In this document: positions 33,827 to 33,919 of the stretch, piece after piece
How positions within the stretch are numbered: the first letter of the stretch is position 1
Layout of the letters: each line of letters starts with the position of its first letter
Assembly: GCF_036172515.1 (NCBI RefSeq)
Contig: NZ_JAXKVW010000019.1
Location: 1-33,919, forward strand
Source: Flexistipes sp.
GTDB lineage: Bacteria; Chrysiogenota; Deferribacteres; Deferribacterales; Flexistipitaceae
DNA: 33,919 nt
Reading direction: 5' to 3'
Program-made: the position numbers and the translations under genes
Notes under the pieces: model-generated
What the model saw: only the letters and a program-made list of their open reading frames with translations
Database searches by the model: none
Told to the model about the DNA's origin: nothing

Positions 33827-33919
33827 TCAAGCATTTTTTGCAACCAAAGTTAAATTATTTGCATGATCCGGATCATACGGTTTGCCACTTTTCAATACAC
33901 CAAATGCCTGCCTTATCAA
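33827..33919 (-). CDS. C-terminal 30 residues of a protein resembling a transposase tail
   Basis: The minus-strand frame is open from the window edge to a TGA at 33827-33829 and reads RQAFGVLKSGKPYDPDHANN before the end. A hydrophobic-basic tail with K-P-Y-D-P is common at the C-termini of several transposase families, IS110-like ones among them. The family cannot be fixed from 30 residues. Within this frame lies the palindrome ATGATCCGGATCAT (33863-33876). Confidence 0.4.
   Translation of the reverse strand: MIRQAFGVLKSGKPYDPDHANNLTLVAKNA

Overview
The window is a 33.9 kb piece of an AT-rich, Gram-negative bacterial chromosome. It carries 32 complete protein genes plus two transposase ends cut by the window edges. 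An outer-membrane assembly lipoprotein (BamD), a signal-peptide-bearing outer-membrane channel, an RsbW/RsbV-type partner-switch pair and a propionyl-CoA carboxylase / methylmalonyl-CoA mutase operon, with many short structured repeats between genes, would suit a Deferribacterota-like anaerobe (Flexistipes or a relative). That placement is inference from gene content and feel, not from a search.

Layout. 1-1400: the right end of an IS3-family insertion sequence abuts an AAA/DUF4143-type ATPase. 1503-5923: a translationally coupled pair of small 'gate' membrane proteins faces away from rlmB and a large P2-type cation ATPase that has its own promoter and a hairpin leader. 5924-6515: repeats. 6516-11579 (minus): TPR protein, serS, an RsmI-like methyltransferase, glycerate 2-kinase and a YdcZ-type transporter form one tightly packed run; two ArsR repressors follow from their own promoter, whose -10 box lies on a perfect palindrome. 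11829-16507 (minus): Mn-dependent pyrophosphatase with CBS domains, ribF, rimO, bamD. 16989-19145 (plus): a STAS/anti-sigma-kinase pair, then a MetA-type outer-membrane protein with a clear promoter that has a palindromic candidate operator in its spacer. 19157-25980 (minus): pccB, biotin carboxylase, biotin carrier, methylmalonyl-CoA mutase, meaB, together interconverting propionyl-CoA and succinyl-CoA; the epimerase is not in the window. 26233-28798 (minus): a TrkA/USP regulatory protein translationally coupled to a CPA2 cation:proton antiporter. 29494-33443 (plus): yjbQ, DHH phosphoesterase, engB, a PLD-type nuclease, a DUF554 protein and thiM in one overlapping operon. The right edge holds the tail of a likely transposase.

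The most unusual content lies between genes. A short module (47-49 bp) that can fold as a three-way junction occurs three times. Its stems are conserved in pairing but not in sequence between the divergent copies, and it sits inside two unrelated host repeats; for one host an unfilled version is also in the window. The host repeats are themselves nested in other repeats, one case being bracketed by an exact 12-bp direct repeat with a single-copy counterpart nearby. Separately, a 101-bp element at 17997-18097 has 14-bp inverted ends and a 9-bp target duplication, and a 210-bp segment at 16533-16742 is bounded by a perfect 20-bp inverted repeat. Together these suggest an active population of small, non-coding, structure-forming mobile elements. 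No CRISPR array, tRNA, rRNA or known riboswitch was recognised.
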